In this document: piece by piece, positions 1 through 12,869 of the stretch
Numbering within the stretch: the first letter of the stretch is position 1
How the letters are laid out: every line of letters starts with the position of its first letter
DNA from: Sanghuangporus weigelae
Taxonomy: Eukaryota; Basidiomycota; Agaricomycetes; Hymenochaetales; Hymenochaetaceae
Direction of reading: 5' to 3'
Length of the DNA: 64,000 nt
Assembly: GCA_033182465.1 (NCBI GenBank)
Contig: CP137324.1
Span: 2,232,001 to 2,296,000, forward strand
Translations under genes and position numbers: made by a program
The notes under the pieces: generated by a model
What the model was told of the DNA's origin: nothing
The model's input: only the letters and a program-made list of their open reading frames with translations
Database searches by the model: none

Positions 1-27
1 TTCCGAATCGATACCAACAAAGCAATT

Positions 28-1854
28 TTACCGATCAACATCGACATCGCTATTCGACTCTACCATTTTATCAGGGAGCAGAGATGCGGCCATAAGTGCC
101 AGGATAACTATTCCGATGGCGACAATGTAGACGAGCAAGCCGTTCAACAGATTGTACTCGATCGATGCCGCGAACAAAGACGTTGTCGCTGCAGGACCAA
201 TTGCATGGATGGCGGCTGTGACGGCTGCAACAAAGCCGTTGGTAGCTCCGAGAGATCTCTTGTTAGGCGCAGCCAGGGTAACAAAGATAAATGCGCAGCC
301 TGAGAAAGTGACATCAGAAATCAATCATTGTGGTTGTTAAACAAGTAGTATTGCTATTACCTCCACTCATATCAGAGAAGATACAAAGGCAAAGCTGGAA
401 GCAGAGCGCAACCCAAGTGATCGAGCTCAAGCCATAAGTCCGAGCAAGTAAAGTTATCATCGGGAAGAGCATGAAGATTGGGATGTTTGCGAACAAGGCT
501 AGCATAAGTAAAGTTTTCGCGCCGAGCCAGTCATGAAACTTTTCAAAAGAGAGCACTTGGAAAATTCCCATGGTCAGCCCGTACAAGCCGAGAAGGGAAC
601 CGATTGTTGGCGGAGACAATCCTAATCCACCGAGCTGGATAGATGTCGCATAAAAAAGTGGCTCCACAGAAATAAAAGCAATGTCAATGAGGGATAAGAG
701 AGCGTAATTGAGAACTGCGATCAGAACAGGGCGCGTGAGCACAGATTTCATAGGAGGAATCGCTTCGACTTCATCGATAATTATGTATTGATTCTCAAGT
801 GAGGGAGGAACGGAATGGCTTTCTGAGTTGTCTACTTGATGGACTTGCCTTGCAATTAGGTGTGGAGTCTAAATAGCATAAGTGTGGCTCACTGGATTGC
901 ACACAGTAGTCACTTACCTCTTGCAAGAACAGGAAAACGACGACCGATGACGCTATTGGAAAGAGAGCAACAACGAGGCAGGGAAGAAAATATGGATACT
1001 CTTTCCAGAAGGGACATCTGCTGAAAGCCCAAGGAAATCGCTCTGCAGGATGAGAAAGTTGACCACCGATGAACGGACTTTTGCCAGGAGAGGTGAGAAA
1101 TTCGACATCATGGAAATCAGCAGAACATACCCCAGCATAGCGCCAACAGACCACACAACAGGAATAAACGCGAAAGCTTGCGCCATGTTTGAGAAGTCGG
1201 TTATCTCGCCCATCATGCTTTTAATTACTCCTGAGTATCCATTCAATAATCCAGCTAAGCATCGACTATTGAGAAGAAATTGAGTTCTCGAAGCTGCATT
1301 TGTGCGTGTTAACCGAATCTACCTATAAACAAGCCATGGAAATGTTCTTGATAGACCAAAACATATCATTGATATGGATAGTCCAGTGAAACCAACAAAA
1401 AGAACAGGACGTCTACCAACAGAATCAGACAAGCGACTCCAGAAGAGAACAGTCAAGGCTTCGCATGCAAAGAATAGTGATTCCTAAAAGGCTGCTTAAT
1501 GGAGTTTGATTCTTCCAGTGATTTGACCCACCAGAAGACCCGCATAATATCCGGCCTTGCGTTCATCTCCGCCTATAATATCTAGCCCTTTTATGAGCTT
1601 GCGAAGTCGAGGGTTACTTTATTAGAATAGCACAAAAGAGCCAATAGTCAATGACTTTACATGTATTTCACGGTACTCACCTCGTTGATGAATGGATAGA
1701 TCGATTGCGAAGTTACAGGCTCCGAAAGTTGCACAAAAAGAAGAGCGGCGATTTGAGATGTTGGTAGCGGTGTTCTTCTTTGTGCCTGACTCCCAGCGAT
1801 CAAGGGAGTTCGCTCATCCAATTCGTTAGTGATAGAAGCAGAAGTAGAAGACAT
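28..1854 (-). CDS. MFS transporter, DHA1/ZIF-like multidrug or metabolite carrier
   Basis: Predicted polytopic exporter of the major facilitator superfamily, acting in the plasma or vacuolar membrane; substrate unknown. Seven exons fit in phase: 1681-1854, 1532-1597, 1323-1483, 1131-1265, 893-1077, 361-822 and 28-299, giving about 484 aa. The N-terminus carries RTPLPTSQIAALLFVQLSEP and YPFINE, the usual first-helix signature of fungal DHA1 carriers. GGDERKAGYYAGLL and SRLSDSVGRRPVL (the loop 2-3 MFS motif with GRRP) follow, then LAGLLNGYSGV and GGQLSHPAERFP. The C-terminal half shows hydrophobic helices and LAAPNKRSLGATNGFVA. The start is the only ATG ahead of the family N-terminus. The fifth splice is the least certain: a stronger donor at 917 breaks phase, so I used the donor at 892. 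The downstream neighbour lies outside the window. Confidence 0.86.
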
Positions 1855-4800
1855 CCTGGGGATATTTTTCCGGGAGAGGATTCTGTTTATCCTTGGGCAT
1901 CAAGAATGATTCGCAGCATTAATTTCTGTACAAAATTGAGTTCATATAGAGCTGGTTCGTCAGAACTGATGTTAGAGAGATAACTTTGCGAGACGTAAAT
2001 GCAAATTTCAAGAGTTTGCTTGTTTGCATCTATTTGGTCTGTCCATATATGGACATGCGCTCTCGCACCTCTGAGTTTAATAAATAAATAATGCAATGCT
2101 CTTCTCCACCAAGCACATGCATGATAGTGCATGAGCAAGACTTGTTGTAAAGAGCGAAGGCCTAGCTTTCAGAATTACTGCGCTTCCTTCCCTGAGTATG
2201 TTTCACACTGGTCAACCTTAACAATCTTTATTTGACCATCTCGTTTGTTCAGCAAGCCGATATACATCGTGGATGCGTGTCCTCGGCATTTGGTGTAGTC
2301 TGCAGGCACGAATTACTGATGCTCCTCGTAATTGATTTAAGAAGACTGCTTATATCGGGAATAATCGGACGTCATGTGCTGGAACCACGGTATCATGAAT
2401 TCGTTGACGTGTGAAGGGTGATGAAGTTTCATCGACGAATAACAGTGAATGAGGTCATGGAAGATCTGGATCCCAAATGAACAGAGTGCAATAAAACATC
2501 TCAGAACTGTACAAAGATTTGCGCTTTTTACTGTCGAAACCTATCGAGGAGTCGCAAAGTTCATTGGTGGATTTAAGGGCTGACTTCGTTCCTTAGACTA
2601 TATCCTTTCGCGGTGCTTCAAGTTTGCGGGCGAGTCATACTTTGCGCCCAACATTGTTTTAGACCAGGGAGGGAGGGATGAGTTGATGTTTGCAATTAAT
2701 TCAAACACTTCTTCATTATACCTGGTCGCGACGGTCAAGAACGGTGCGTAGTTGATCCCCGTTCGCTTTCTCAACAGAACAGCGGAATGGAGACGTTACT
2801 TCGTTGGGGACAGCTTGCTCTACTTGCGCGGTAGCTCAGAGTATAACTTACCGGCGCGGAAATTTGGTCAACCTTAATTCGATCTTTTTCAAAATATTCG
2901 TGAAGTGATGCAGAAGCCTTCAAAAAAGCGAACAGCTTATTGGTGTGACAAAACTTCCGTCTCCACGGATCTTATACTGAGCATGCTGCCTTTTCAATGG
3001 AAAATATCACGATCAATCAGGATTTCTATCGGGAACGTTCATTGTAGGTGATGACAGAGCGTTACTCGTGGTCTCGCACTGAGATGAGATGGGCGAGAGC
3101 TCAGGGCCAATACGCGCTGTGAAAGGGAATTATGCATTTCATCAATGATTTGATGTGACTCTACCTTCACTGTGAGCGTTCTCAATGAAGCGATGCGAGG
3201 AATCAGAGGCAACAAGTTGAACTGTCATCGAAACCATCACTTCGTGAAGAAGTGGGTAGTACTAATTGTATGGTTCGAAGTACAGAAGGATCTAAAATGC
3301 ACAGAGTATCAAAGATGCATAAGGAAACAAGAAAAGCGTCCCAAGATTCTGGGAAAGCGTTAGAATCATCTTCCCCTTGATCGTCAAATATATAACGATA
3401 TGCTACATGCGAAATAGCCCAAAAGTTGGACAGGTTAATCAAACGTAGTCAATTGAACAACGCCGAATTTATACTTACACATGCCGACTCGGAGTTCTGC
3501 GTGCACAGCCATAGAAGTCAGGATGATACGCCACGCCGCAAAAGGCAAATTCCGGCGTCTCCGAAAGTCCGTCTACCCTCGTTATGCTTGTAAAGATTTA
3601 CTTTTGTATTCAAGCTTGGACTTGATTGAAGAAGTTGAAATTGCTAATGAGTTTGCAAGCGCCTACCTATCAGACGCGAGTGATTCAGTGAATTGCCTAG
3701 CCTGCGCGAAGGGCGGTTTGGTAGGCACCTCGAAATGAGGCGATGAATTGAATCAGCGTCAATAAAACGACGATCCCCATTGCATTCATTGGAGTCGCTC
3801 CGCAAGAGAGTCGTCTCATGTTGATAACGAAGCAACTCTTCTGACAAAACGTGGTATGGTCCACGTGAAGCTTTGCTGATTCAAACATTAAGCACCAGTC
3901 AGTATTATCTGGTATGCATACTGACTGTCGACAGGATGATCAAGCGCTTACGGTTATCAGGAAATACTTTCCCGATTGATTTCCGACTTTGTCAGTACTA
4001 GCGCCTTATAGTGTTCGAGCGTCTAAATCCCAATGTCTATTTTAGGGGAGAACGTCTTGAGAAGATTGACGCGCGTAACGTTGTAGTTTCAGGCAAGACT
4101 GCAATCCTTACCTAGTACCTTCCCATCTTAATTCTTCTCTTCCCCTCGTCTTCCAAAATCATTAAATTTTCATCTAGGAAAAGTACTGCGCATTCCAGTG
4201 TCGGCATCCCGCAAATAAGGCATTTTCCGAGAAGCGTTGTATACAGAAATAGAACCCATCTCTTCCTGGTGTACGCGCGTTTTGTGTATTGAGTATAATA
4301 AGAAGACGGCAAAGTTTAAGCCATAGAACCCGTGATTGACTGCCGCTTCTCAAGCAGAGAGAAAAAGTTGTCTCCTGCGCGATGAAAACGTGTCTTTGTG
4401 TTTGCGGACGCACACGATGAAGTCGCGTGCAATTTGAATTTTCGGTCGGAGTTCCAAACGATGGTACATACTGAGCATTGCGGGGGGACGGTCCGGTTCG
4501 GTCATACCCTTTCATTTTCTCACTGACTCACTCGTGGAAGAATATATGAACGAAAGAACGAGGGATCGAGATCTAAAGAACCGCGGACGTTTATCGTGAT
4601 ACAGGATTGAATAGAAAGGAATGGCTTGCATTGTGTGTTCGAATCATTTGGACATGCATGACTCGGAGCGAGAAGTATTGGAATTGGTAGCACAGTAACC
4701 TAACACTTGCTTATCGCGCAAGGTTTCAGGTGCCTCAGTAACTACACGTATACGACTCGCTTCTGTTAATCGGAATGAAAAATAAGTCAATTAGAGTTTG

Positions 4801-7800
4801 CTAGACTCGGACTTCGGATAATCAATGCATAGCCTCTACACAAGCTCAGAATGCGTGGAAGCGGGCAAGAAGCAGAGATGGATGATTCCCCTGTCGTTGA
4901 CGGCAGTCAAGAACGGCCCGCATAAGTAAGCATGCGAGCTCGATTGACTGCGGAGGAATGATTCTGGCTCAGACACGGAAAGCCGGGTCTCCTAAAGCGA
5001 GAAATGCGATCAACGGACAGGCAGTGTATGAGCATGTTGAGGAGAGACATAGGCAGTCCTATTAATCTCACCGCGCTTGGAACAATGATCATGGTCGTCC
5101 TGGATGGAATAGACGTGTTATGGAAGCACCAGCTGCGGAAAGCGCCGCATATCTGTTTGAAGCAAACAGAGATAGTGAACAAGAAGGCGGACATGTAGCG
5201 AGCCATGTACTTGGTTGGTAGGGTTAGGGTCTACCTTGATCATCAGAGAGTTGGATAGTGTTTACACATGATATCAGTTACGAGGTGGTCATCGGACTTC
5301 CACAGTGAGTCAGGCTCAACTGGATTCATTAAATTCATGTACCAGCAGACAAGGAATTCGAGACTCACAACAGCACAATTAATAATAGGCTCGCTACATG
5401 AGAAGGATGTGTTGCACCCCTGTCATCAGAGAGAAACATAACCACAAGGCAGACCTAGCATACTGAAGAGAGGTGGGGATCGTCGCAGCGGATTAATCAC
5501 ACCGCGCTGGTATCAATAAACTTGGCCATCCTGAAGACACGATGTTAACGAGGACAGCTGTCTGTTGGGCGCGTTGTGCGGTGCACAGTGCGGGAATGCG
5601 CCACATGACTGTCCAATCCAGTTCAAGGTCGATACGTGAATGAGAAAGAACTCAATGAATGACGAGAGTAAAAATTATTCTCGGACGAAGCACCGATCCC
5701 AATGGATTCCATGGTGAGCCACATACTTCGCAGAGCACCGCCTGAGGGGCCTGAGATGAACACACCGTAGCGCGTCCGACCAGAGGAGCTTTAGATACTG
5801 CATTCCTGACTGACACGGCACTGCCGGTTAAATATGAATGAAAAGAGGCTTGATGGTGTAGAATACACACGCGCAACCACCAAAAGGACAATAAAGTAGC
5901 CATGTACTATTTACTGAGTGACGAGCTCCAATGACACCACAGTCCATTCCATAGTCAGCAAGCCCACTTTCAAGCAGTCAGACGAGAAACGAGGATCCAA
6001 CCACACTCAGAACAAAATGAAAGATAAGTAGCCAGAGCACTGCACACTAGCCTGTATACATGTCTGGTGAGCCACAAAGACGCTTGACGATCACGAGGTT
6101 GCCCTCTCGTCTGAAGGAAGGATCACGGAGCGATGACGATGACTATGATGACTATGCGCTAGCACATACACCGCATACGGGACACCGAGTAGCGAAAGGC
6201 GCGAGCGAGAATCGGACCGAACATCGCTACAGATGTGAGGAAGAATGATAGTTATTGGAGGCAAAGGCTGTCCTAAGAATCTCGCAGGGCCTTGCTTCCC
6301 GGTTTCCAGAAGGAAATCGGGAGTACAGGATTGTGCAAATAAGTCTTCAGGAGAATTCTATAGGATGCTTGTGGGTGTGCGCAGTTTGCGGTCCGCGATC
6401 ATATGTACCTTCACATATATTCCTGTGCGGGTAAGTATATAAGCAGACACTCACGAGTGAACAAACAGCGGTTCGGAACATCTCACCGAACGTAGCCGGT
6501 CTGAAAAGGATTCAAGGTCCTTGGCCACACACAGCCTGTAACAGAGTCTCGAAGAATGTACTGATGCGTGAGTGGTCAGTGGGTACAGTATATGTGAATC
6601 GCAGGCGTCATGTCGATCGACATCGCCGAGACTACCATTCTATGCTACCCGTTCGCCGAAATCATCATCCACCTCCGCCATCCGCAGATAAGTGAAGTGA
6701 AATGAATTGATACCGGTCATTGTCCAAGACTTATCGAGCACAGCAATCATCTATAGGCAGCGAATAAGAGAGCTCGAGAGGAGTCGAGCTCCATGGGGCC
6801 AGTCCAGACACTGAGACAAGACGAGTGGCATCGTCACTCAGGTACAGTGAGAGCTTGGCAGAGGGGACAACAGTTGAGAGCTGAATGACATCGACATCGA
6901 GGAGACTATGGGAGAGTCCAAAGCGATTACACATCCCATCCAAGCTTCTCAGTCACGTACGCACATGCGAGGCAGTGCATCAGTCTGAGTTAAAAATGGT
7001 GAAAGGAAGCAAGGAAGCAAGGAAGGGACTGAATTAGGTGCCGAGTCGAGCGAGGCGGTGTATTTAAAATTACACGACGAAACGAGTAGAGTTTTCTGGA
7101 AAACCTCGTTTGTATTGCCCGAGCCTCTCTGGGTCTTGGAAGTTGAATGAAGCTTATGCTCCGGAGTCAGTGAAATGTGGATTTTAGGCACGTATGTATA
7201 TGTATTCTTGATGGAGCAAGGCTATGCGGACCACCTGAAAAACCGTGTATGCCGAGAATTCTACGGAGAGTGTCCTGGATGTATGCTAGCATATCCGGCG
7301 GAAAATACTCACTGCGCCACTGAAGTTTCATTTCTAGCGAAGAGCGCGAAATATGTCAGGATAGGGATTCTGTGAAGATCCTGAAGATTTTTTTTAGGAT
7401 GGCGGTGGCACGTTGGACTGCCTCATGCTGCGGCCCACGCAAAATATCGACCAACCCAAGAACGGTGAATAGGACGAATAAGGACAGAAGCTGAGTAAAG
7501 AAGAGGGGATAGCAACGGAATAGCAATCGAATCGAATTATTGTTGTTATATGGTGGTCGGAAGAAGGATAAAGGGGGTAAAACACAGAAGTGATACAGAA
7601 AAAGGAACAAGCGCGAGTCGATCGATCGACTAACAAATAAAGTGCTCAGCAACGGAAGTTTTACGTGACGATCGTCGCCTCCCAAAGATGAAGGCTAGAC
7701 ATTGTTGTTACAAATGCACTGCGGGGGTATACGACGGACGGCGGGCCTGTGGTTATAAGCACGCACAGTCGGTGTCGGTGTCAAAGGGGCGCACTGCTGT

Positions 7801-8134
7801 AATAAATATAATACTATTTGTGTTATGCTGTATTCCGCGAGCTAATATAGAAGTATTACATAAGCCTTGGCATTCATCGCCTCTCCCAGAATATACTTGT
7901 TCATAATAAAACACCCTGGACTGTCTTGCCTTCTCCCTCTTCCCTCTTAAGCCCCCATCAGGCCCTCGTTCCCCTACTTTACATATTCCCGTCTTATAAA
8001 CTGGCGGCATATTCGCGAGTTTCGTGCAGCACTTCCAATCCCGACGAGTTTCGACCTCGCAACACCCGCTGCACACAAATCTCGCGTGTTTTCTTCTCTG
8101 GTGTTGGTAGTGATATCATAATCGATTTCGGACG
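1855..8134. other. 6.3-kb gene-poor stretch, no supportable gene
   Basis: I could not support any gene here. Open frames are short, in mixed orientations, and lack family signatures. The one stretch with some protein-like character is on the minus strand near 3697-3888, with a hydrophobic segment NAMGIVVLLTLIQFIASF followed by possible splice signals near 3480; it weakly recalls helix 4 of basidiomycete DUF6534 membrane proteins but could not be extended. The last 200 bases before 8135 are pyrimidine-rich with a TATAAA-like box near 7996, fitting a promoter and 5' leader for the calcium-pump gene. A short AAGGAAGC-type direct repeat lies near 7004-7025. Confidence 0.5.
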
Positions 8135-11100
8135 ATGTCGAGCTCGAGGGGAGCGAATACGAGCGATGGTGACAATGCGACAGGACTGAATTCAATCCCG
8201 ACGATTGATGTGGTCGGTGTGGATGACGATGAGGTGCCTTCTAGCCCACACAGTGCTGTGCACAATTCGGAGAGCAATCCGCAAAATCAACATTCCCAGG
8301 CGCTGCGTGGTACAGGTGCGCCTGATGTGCGGGAAACTGGATACGCCGGAGGGGAACATGACGCGGGCTCTCAAGGCGTGCCACAGATCCTCACCGACGA
8401 CGCGACTCCGCCAGCCTCCGCAGGCGCGTCCCCCACTTCCCCGACGCAACCCCAGCCTCAGGGCATATTGCTGGACGTGCCATCAGGCTCAACCCGCCCA
8501 CGTTCTGGATCTGCTTCTGGAAACTCCGTCTCTTTCTCCTTACACTCACGTTCCGCCTCGCCTTCACCTTCTCGTCCAGATGATGCTTCTTTCCTTACCA
8601 CTCCGCCTTCTCCGACTTTGTCTACTCATTCTACTCCTTCGTCTGTGGGTCCGTTTGCGACTTCGCTTGCTCTGCGAGACAATAAGCCCGATGCACATGA
8701 TAATGGGCTTAATAGTCTCCAGTTGCTCTCGCCAAACTCGCCGCACATGCGCAAGAATAGCGCTGCGACGTTTACATCCACCCTCGCGGGTTCCGAGGGC
8801 GAGCCTGGGAGTCCGAGTAGTCCGACCGGCCAGTTGGGTGTACATCATAGTCTTGATGGGTATCCGAGCTCTCACCAAAGTCACTCCAGACGAACTAGCA
8901 TTACTATCGCTGCTCCAGCCACACCACACGTTGACGACGAAAATGCTTCACCCACGAAGGCCAAGAAAGTCTCGGATGAGGAAGAACCCAAGGACGTCGA
9001 GAACGGTAAAAGCAAGATCTCGCTTTCGGATGAAGACGAAAGTATGTTGGATACCGGACCCTTCCCGAAGGAACTTACCCCTCTCACGTTGGCAAAGCTG
9101 GTCGATCCGAAGAGTATCCCGTCATTAGAAGCTCTTGGAGGCGTAGAAGGTATTCTTAAAGGCCTTGGTACAGATCCGAGGCGGGGTCTATCAGCTTCAT
9201 CTTCCGATGGTAGCCCGCCATCATCGGCTTTCACTGCTCCCGTTGAAGAACGGCAACGGATATACGGACACAATCTTCTCCCAATGCGGAAAAGCAAATC
9301 GCTCTTGCAGCTCATGTGGATTGCGTTGAAGGACAAAGTCCTCGTTTTACTTTCCATAGCGGCTGTAATCTCCTTCGCTCTTGGTATGTTCCAGGACTTT
9401 GGTACACCTCGTGATACCTTTTCGTGTGGTAATGGAGAGACTTGCACGGAGCCACCCGTCGATTGGATTGAGGGTGTCGCGATTATGGTTGCTGTCTTCA
9501 TCGTCGTCGTCGTCGGTTCCCTGAATGACTGGCAGAAGGAAAGACAATTCAAGACACTCAACGAGAAGAAGGAAGACCGAACTGTTAAGGTCATTCGAGA
9601 TGGCAACGAAAGGGTCATCAACACCAAGGTACATCAAATCTTCTACTCTGCATCCGCCTTGTAGATATTAATATTGTATACAGGAACTGGTGGTCGGCGA
9701 CGTCGCCCTTCTCGAACCTGGTGAAATCGTCCCATGCGACGGGGTCTTCCTTCAAGGACACAATATCAAGTGCGACGAGTCTGGTATCACAGGTGAAAGT
9801 GACGCGATCAAGAAGCTGTCTTATGCGGAGTGCATCGCGCAGGAAGCTAGTGGTCACCTCAGTGCACATACCGACTGCTTTGTCATCTCCGGAAGCAAGG
9901 TCCTTGAAGGTGTCGGCAGCTATGTTGTCATCGCCGTCGGTGTTAAGAGCTTTAACGGAAGGATTATGATGGGTTTGTTCCTCATTACCCCTCAATCTTA
10001 TTTTACAAGGATTGCTAATGATTCTAATAGCTTTGCGTACGGACAACGAACATACTCCTTTACAGTTGAAACTCAATCGTCTTGCTGAGCTCATCGCTAA
10101 ATTGGGAAGCGCTGCTGGTCTCCTGCTCTTTACGGCTCTCCTCATCCGCTTCTTCGTGCAACTTGGTACAAACGACCCACCGAGAACAGCGAACCAGAAG
10201 GGTCTTGCCTTTGTGGATATTTTGATTATCTCGGTGACGCTCATTGTCGTTGCTGTACCGGAGGGCCTGCCATTGGCTGTGACACTCGCTTTGGCGTTTG
10301 CAACAAAGCGGATGACTCAGGAGGATTTGCTCGTCCGTGTCCTCGGGAGCTGTGAAACGATGGCTAATGCTAGCGTCGTGTGCACGGATAAGACGGGTAC
10401 GCTCACGCAGAACTCGATGACGGTTGTCGCTGGGTCTGTAGGCATTCATGCGAAGTTCGTGCAGCGACTTTCGGAGAACGCAGCGCGAGCAAACGTCGGT
10501 GAGGAACCTGGCTTGCGCGAGACGCCGGAGCAGAAGGAACGAAGACGGAAGCATCCGGATGATTTCGCGATCGATCAGAGTGAGCTCAACTCGGTTTTGA
10601 GTCCGGCGCTGAGGACGTGCTTCAACGAGGCGATCTGCATCAACTCGACTGCCTTCGAGGACATTGACGAGAAGACGGGTGAGAAGTCGTTCGTTGGGAG
10701 TAAGACGGAGACTGCGTTGCTCAAATTCGCAAAGGATCTCGGATGGTCGGATTACCACACAACTCGACAGAACGCGGAGACCGTCCAGATGATTCCTTTC
10801 AGCTCCGAGAGGAAGGCTATGGGTGTCGTTGTCAAAGTCCGGGATGGTCTATGGCGTCTTTACCTCAAGGGAGCGAGTGAAATCTTATCGAAGAAGTGCA
10901 CTCGGCATGTTGTCGTCGCTCGCCCCGGTGAAGAATTCAAGGACACAGAGCAAGATGAAGTCGAGACGAAGGATATTGATGCTATATCGAGGGATAATAT
11001 CTCTAGGACAATCATTTTCTATGCGAATCAAACGCTGCGCACGATTGCGTTGTGTTACCGCGATTTGGATTCGTGGCCACCGAAGAACATGGAGGTTTCG

Positions 11101-12869
11101 GATGCTGATGAGGTACGGAATTTCTATTTCGTCGTCTCCAAGAATCTAAATGGTTTGTTTCAGGTTCCTTATGAGGCATTGGCTGATGACATGACACTCA
11201 TCGGTATCACTGGCATCGAGGATCCGTTGCGCGAAGGAGTAACTGAGGCTGTCGCTCAGTGCTTTAGGGCCGGAGTTCAGGTCAAGATGTGTACCGGTGA
11301 CAATGTCCTGACTGCGCGTTCCATCGCACTGCAATGCGGTATCTTCACTCCCGGTGGTATCATCATGGAAGGTCCTGCGTTCCGCGAACTTAACGACCGT
11401 GAGATGCTCGAGGTTGTTCCGAGACTTCAGGTGCTCGCACGTTCATCTCCGGAGGACAAGAAGATCTTGGTCGAGAAGCTCAAGGAGTGTGGTGAGATTG
11501 TTGGTGTCACGGGTGATGGGACTAACGATGGTCCGGCCCTCAAGACGGCTCACGTCGGTTTCTCCATGGGTATTGCGGGAACGGAGGTTGCAAAAGAGGC
11601 GTCTGACATCATCCTCATGGATGACAATTTCGCGAGCATCGTGAAGGCTATTATGTGGGGTCGCTGTGTAAATGATGCAGTGCGCAAGTTCTTGCAGTTC
11701 CAGATCAGCGTCAACATTACGGCTGTGATCATCACTTTCGTGACTGCCGTCGCCAGTGAGGAGGAGCAAAGTGCGCTGACTGCAGTTCAGCTCCTGTGGA
11801 TTAACATCATCATGGATACTTTCGCTGCTTTGGCTCTCGCAACGGACCCTGCAACTCCCGCGCTTCTTGATCGCAAACCGGACAGAAAGACTGCGCCGCT
11901 GTTCACTGTCGACATGTACAAGCAGATCTTCGGCCAGGCGTTGTACCAGACGATCATCGTTCTCATTTTCCACTTCCTTGGAAACACCATGTTTAACTTC
12001 CAGTCTGATCCGAACAATGAATCCGTGCAGATTGACAATGATGCCAAGTTAAGCACCCTCGTCTTCAATGCGTTCGTCTTCGCGCAGATCTTCAACTCGA
12101 TCAATTCGAGAAGCATTGATCAGAAGAAGAACGTGTTTGAAGGCATTTTAAAGAATTACTACTTCATGGCTATCACTCTTCTCGGTGCGTGCGTTTCCCG
12201 CAGCTTTGGTTTGATATAACTAAGATTAACTTGCATGTAGAAATTGGTATCCAGGTCCTCATCGTATTCGTCGGCGGGCATGCTTTCTCCGTAACCGACA
12301 TCTCTGGAAAATTCTGGGGAATCTCACTCGCTCTCGGATTCTGTTCGCTCCCTATTGGTTTCCTCATTCGGTGTATTCCCAACCCGCCCGTTGCGAAGTT
12401 CTTCCACAAGATCCATCTACTTCGCGATCCTGACGCGCCTCTGCCGACGAACAGACCGAATGCTGGCTCTGCGGATACGATTTGGAACAACCCGGCGATC
12501 AACCTGCTGAACGAAACACTCAGTACATTCAGCAGTATTCGTGGCGGACGTGCCCGAGCAAACAGCCTCGTCTCGAAGAGTCGTTCGGCCAGACTCGAGG
12601 AGGCAGGTGTCAGATTGCCGAACATCATGACGATGGTACCGACTATCGTCGCGAGTTCAATTGGCGGTGGTTGGAAACCCGATAAGGAGGGATCGCTTTC
12701 AGACCCCGCGGGCTCGGATCCGAGTCGAAGTAGCGCAGCGCTCTGGGAGGGGAAGGTACAGCTTCACCCCGATACCTCGAAGGATGATCCAGCGTACAAG
12801 AAGTGGGGACAAAACCTCGCGCCTGTCGATACTTCAAAGCAGGATAACAACCTTCAACCCAACATCTAG
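8135..12869 (+). CDS. PMC1: P-type calcium ATPase, PMCA/Pmc1 type (P2B)
   Basis: ATP-driven Ca2+ pump expected in the vacuolar or plasma membrane, removing cytosolic Ca2+ (probably in exchange for protons). Exons 8135-9628, 9684-9972, 10031-11112, 11164-12184 and 12241-12869 stay in phase and give about 1504 aa. Visible signatures: LLPMRKSKSLLQLMWIAL at the start of the core, DESGITGES (actuator TGES), PEGLPLAVTLALAFA (helix 4), CTDKTGTLTQN (phosphorylated Asp), GDGTNDGPAL (hinge), and LLWINIIMDTFAALALATDP (helix 6). The core begins only near residue 340; before it lies a Ser/Pro/Asp-rich, apparently disordered extension, which makes the protein longer than yeast Pmc1. The intron 11113-11163 is 51 nt, in frame and free of stops, so its retention would add 17 residues. 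The pyrimidine-rich leader upstream fits a promoter. The P2B assignment is secure; the gene symbol is by family only. Confidence 0.96.

Noticed and set aside
3203-3888. Possible DUF6534-like membrane gene on the minus strand
   Set aside because: One hydrophobic segment and a donor-like site fit, but no set of exons could be joined into a family-length protein, so it is only noted in the gap description.
8205-9128. 307-codon plus-strand frame inside the calcium-pump N-terminal exon
   Set aside because: It is Arg/Leu/Pro-rich shadow sequence in another frame of a biased coding exon, with no motif.
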